A stretch of 64,000 bases of DNA from Clostridia bacterium (GTDB lineage Bacteria > Bacillota > Clostridia > Oscillospirales > CAG-382), in NCBI GenBank assembly GCA_017516825.1, contig JAFXBC010000009.1, positions 1-64,000 of the forward strand, given 5' to 3'. Both the position numbers and the translations under genes were made by a program. Shown here piece by piece: positions 62,219-64,000 of the stretch. Each line of letters starts with the position of its first letter. Within the stretch, counting starts at the first letter, position 1. Under the pieces are notes generated by a model that was given only the letters and a program-made list of their open reading frames with translations, did no database searches and was not told where the DNA came from.

Positions 62219-64000
62219 TCAGTTCCCCCTTCTTGCCTTGGCCTCCGCCTTCAGACGGGAGTCCTTGTCCAGAATACGCTTGCGGAGACGGATGCTCTTG
62301 GGGGTGACCTCGATGAGCTCGTCGTCGCTGATAAACTCGATGGCTTCCTCCAGAGAGAAGATGATGGGGGGAACCAGGATCAGCTTTTCGTCCGCGCCTG
62401 CGGAACGGATGGCGGTGAGGTGCTTCTGCTTGCAGGGGTTGACCACGATGTCGCCCTGCTTGGGGTTCATGCCCACGATCTGGCCTTCGTAGACCTTGGT
62501 GGCGGGCCCCAAGAACATATTGCCGCGCTCCTGGGTGTTATAGAGACCGTAAGAGGTGGTCTCCCCTGCCTCGGAGGCTACCAGAGAGCCTGTAAAGCGC
62601 AACTGGATCTCGCCGCGGAAGGGCTCGTAGCAATCGAACACGGTGTTCATAATGCCCTCGCCACGGGTCATGGTCATAAACATACTGCGGTAGCCCAGCA
62701 GGCAACGGGTGGGGATCTTATACTCGATCTTCATGCGGGTGCCTGCGGCGTTGGGGTTCATGGCAAGCAGCTCGCCCTTGCGGCGGCTGAGCTCCTCGAT
62801 GACAGAGCCGGAATACTCACCCGGAACGTCGATATACACCAATTCGATGGGCTCGTGACGTTCGCCGTCGATCTCCTTGAACAGCACCTTAGGGGTGGAG
62901 CAGGACATCTCGTAGCCCTCGCGGCGCATATTCTCGATGAGGATGGAGAGGTGCATTTCGCCTCTGCCGCAGACCTTGAAGCTGTCGGTGGTCTCGCCGT
63001 CCTCTACGCGGAGGGAAACGTCCTTCTGGAGCTCCTTATACAGGCGGTCGCGAAGCTGGCGAGAGGTAACGAACTTGCCCTCCTTGCCTGCGAAGGGAGA
63101 ATCGTTGACGGAGAAGGTCATCTCCATGGTAGGCTCGCTGACCTTGACGAATTCCAGGGGCTCGGGATTCAGCACGGAGGTGACGGTATCGCCGATGGTG
63201 ATGCTTTCCGCGCCGGAGAAGCAGACGATATCGCCTACGGAGGCAGACTCTACGGGGACGCGGTTCAGACCGTCGATCTGATACAGACTGACGATACGGG
63301 TCTTTTTGGGAGCGGAGCCGGTGTGGAAGTTGGTGATGGCAACCTCCTGGTTCACCTTCACGGTACCGCGCTCCACTCTGCCGATGCCGATTCTGCCCAC
63401 GTACTCGTTGTAATCGATGGAGGAGACCAGAAGCTGGAGATCCTCCTCCGGCTCGCCCTCGGGCGCGGGGATATAATCCAGAATGGTACGGAACAGGGGC
63501 TGGAGGTCAGTGCCCTTTTCGTAGGGGTTGAGAGAGGCGGTGCCGTCTCTGCCGGAGCAGAACAGCACGGGGCTTTCCAACTGCTCGTCGTTGGCATCCA
63601 GGTCGATGAGAAGCTCCAGAACCTCGTCGGGAACCTCGTCCAGACGGGCGTCGGGCTTGTCGATCTTATTCACCACCACGATGACGCGGTGATCCAGCTC
63701 CAGAGCCTTTTGCAAAACGAAGCGGGTCTGGGGCATGGGGCCTTCTGCGGCGTCCACCAGCAGGATAACGCCGTTGACCATCTTCAGGATACGCTCCACT
63801 TCCCCGCCGAAGTCGGCGTGGCCGGGGGTATCCACCACGTTGATCTTCACGTCCTCGTAGTGGATGGCGGTGTTCTTGGCAAGAATGGTGATGCCGCGCT
63901 CACGCTCCAGAGCGTTGGAGTCCATAACGCGGTCCTCGGTGACCTGGTTGTCACGGAAGATACCGCCCTGCTTCAGCATTTCGTCCACCAGGGTGGTCTT
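62219..64000 (-). CDS. typA: GTP-binding protein TypA/BipA, N-terminus outside window
   Basis: This translational GTPase acts on the ribosome in assembly and stress. The gene continues beyond base 64000; the open frame starts with KTTLVDEML, the end of the P-loop. Visible are [12 protein letters not shown] (switch I), [13 protein letters not shown] (G3), [15 protein letters not shown] (G4), the EF-G-like domain II (from about residue 200 of the window part), and the C-terminal TypA-specific region with [20 protein letters not shown] and [18 protein letters not shown]. It ends in [10 protein letters not shown]. Confidence 0.96.
   Translation of the reverse strand, partial: KTTLVDEMLKQGGIFRDNQVTEDRVMDSNALERERGITILAKNTAIHYEDVKINVVDTPGHADFGGEVERILKMVNGVILLVDAAEGPMPQTRFVLQKALELDHRVIVVVNKIDKPDARLDEVPDEVLELLIDLDANDEQLESPVLFCSGRDGTASLNPYEKGTDLQPLFRTILDYIPAPEGEPEEDLQLLVSSIDYNEYVGRIGIGRVERGTVKVNQEVAITNFHTGSAPKKTRIVSLYQIDGLNRVPVESASVGDIVCFSGAESITIGDTVTSVLNPEPLEFVKVSEPTMEMTFSVNDSPFAGKEGKFVTSRQLRDRLYKELQKDVSLRVEDGETTDSFKVCGRGEMHLSILIENMRREGYEMSCSTPKVLFKEIDGERHEPIELVYIDVPGEYSGSVIEELSRRKGELLAMNPNAAGTRMKIEYKIPTRCLLGYRSMFMTMTRGEGIMNTVFDCYEPFRGEIQLRFTGSLVASEAGETTSYGLYNTQERGNMFLGPATKVYEGQIVGMNPKQGDIVVNPCKQKHLTAIRSAGADEKLILVPPIIFSLEEAIEFISDDELIEVTPKSIRLRKRILDKDSRLKAEAKARRGN

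Overview
The window is a gene-dense piece of chromosome from an anaerobic Clostridia-type member of the Bacillota (Firmicutes), most likely an uncultured gut lineage. The evidence is GatCAB amidotransferase, YwlC-type TsaC, L28 with zinc cysteines, QueT with a preQ1-I riboswitch, a class III (anaerobic) ribonucleotide reductase with its activase, an [FeFe]-hydrogenase-like protein, AAGGAGG ribosome binding sites, and consensus sigma-A promoters that nearly all have 17-bp spacers. Starts are mostly ATG, with several TTG starts set by RBS position. No tRNA, rRNA, CRISPR array, insertion sequence or phage gene was seen.

Layout. 1-5.6 kb: 3' part of murC, rpmB, a GNAT, a large orphan lipoprotein and a YcxB-like membrane protein. 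5.6-8.8 kb (minus): tsaC-coaE-lytic transglycosylase-M18 peptidase operon. 8.9-10.6 kb: metA with an AlkZ-related gene. 10.6-14.1 kb (minus): CBS protein, then gatC-gatA-gatB, with a gatC of only 52 codons. 14.4-16.6 kb: ilvE and a DUF3810 peptidase-like protein. 16.8-18.9 kb (minus): two CobW-type GTPases, one with a very His-rich insert, one fused to a DUF1980-like domain. 19-24.4 kb: galM, a histidine phosphatase, an AT-richer patch (GNAT plus an unknown gene between direct repeats), a P-loop kinase, nagB, and an XRE regulator behind a structured leader with a 16-codon ORF. 24.4-30.1 kb (minus): topB-mutY-pepF-yfcE. 30.1-33.4 kb: DUF4127 lipoprotein, ECF sigma factor and probable anti-sigma. 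33.4-37.6 kb: nrdG, nrdD fused to a redoxin domain, trxB, with NrdR boxes. 37.7-44 kb (minus): argG-argH-amino-acid ABC transporter-argF-gtrA. 44.3-46.2 kb (minus): separate IMP cyclohydrolase (PurO type) and AICAR transformylase genes in place of bifunctional purH. 46.3-51.7 kb: HAD phosphatase, preQ1-queT, methyltransferase, guaB, YihY.

51.8-59.4 kb is a surface O-acylation locus: an MBOAT acyltransferase interrupted by one in-frame TGA, two DHHW (AlgJ/AlgX-like) proteins, an FkbH-type HAD enzyme, an acyl carrier protein, and an [FeFe]-hydrogenase-like protein. FkbH plus ACP suggests that a three-carbon hydroxyacyl group is made on the ACP and moved across the membrane by the MBOAT.

59.3-61.5 kb is the most unusual region. 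Two unrelated minus-strand genes sit in tandem units with the same flanks: a ~155-bp repeat copied from the 3' end of the hydrogenase gene and its terminators, and a ~130-bp module carrying a promoter, a perfect palindrome over the -10 box, and a terminator-like hairpin just before the RBS. The window ends with an SGNH hydrolase and the 3' part of typA (minus).
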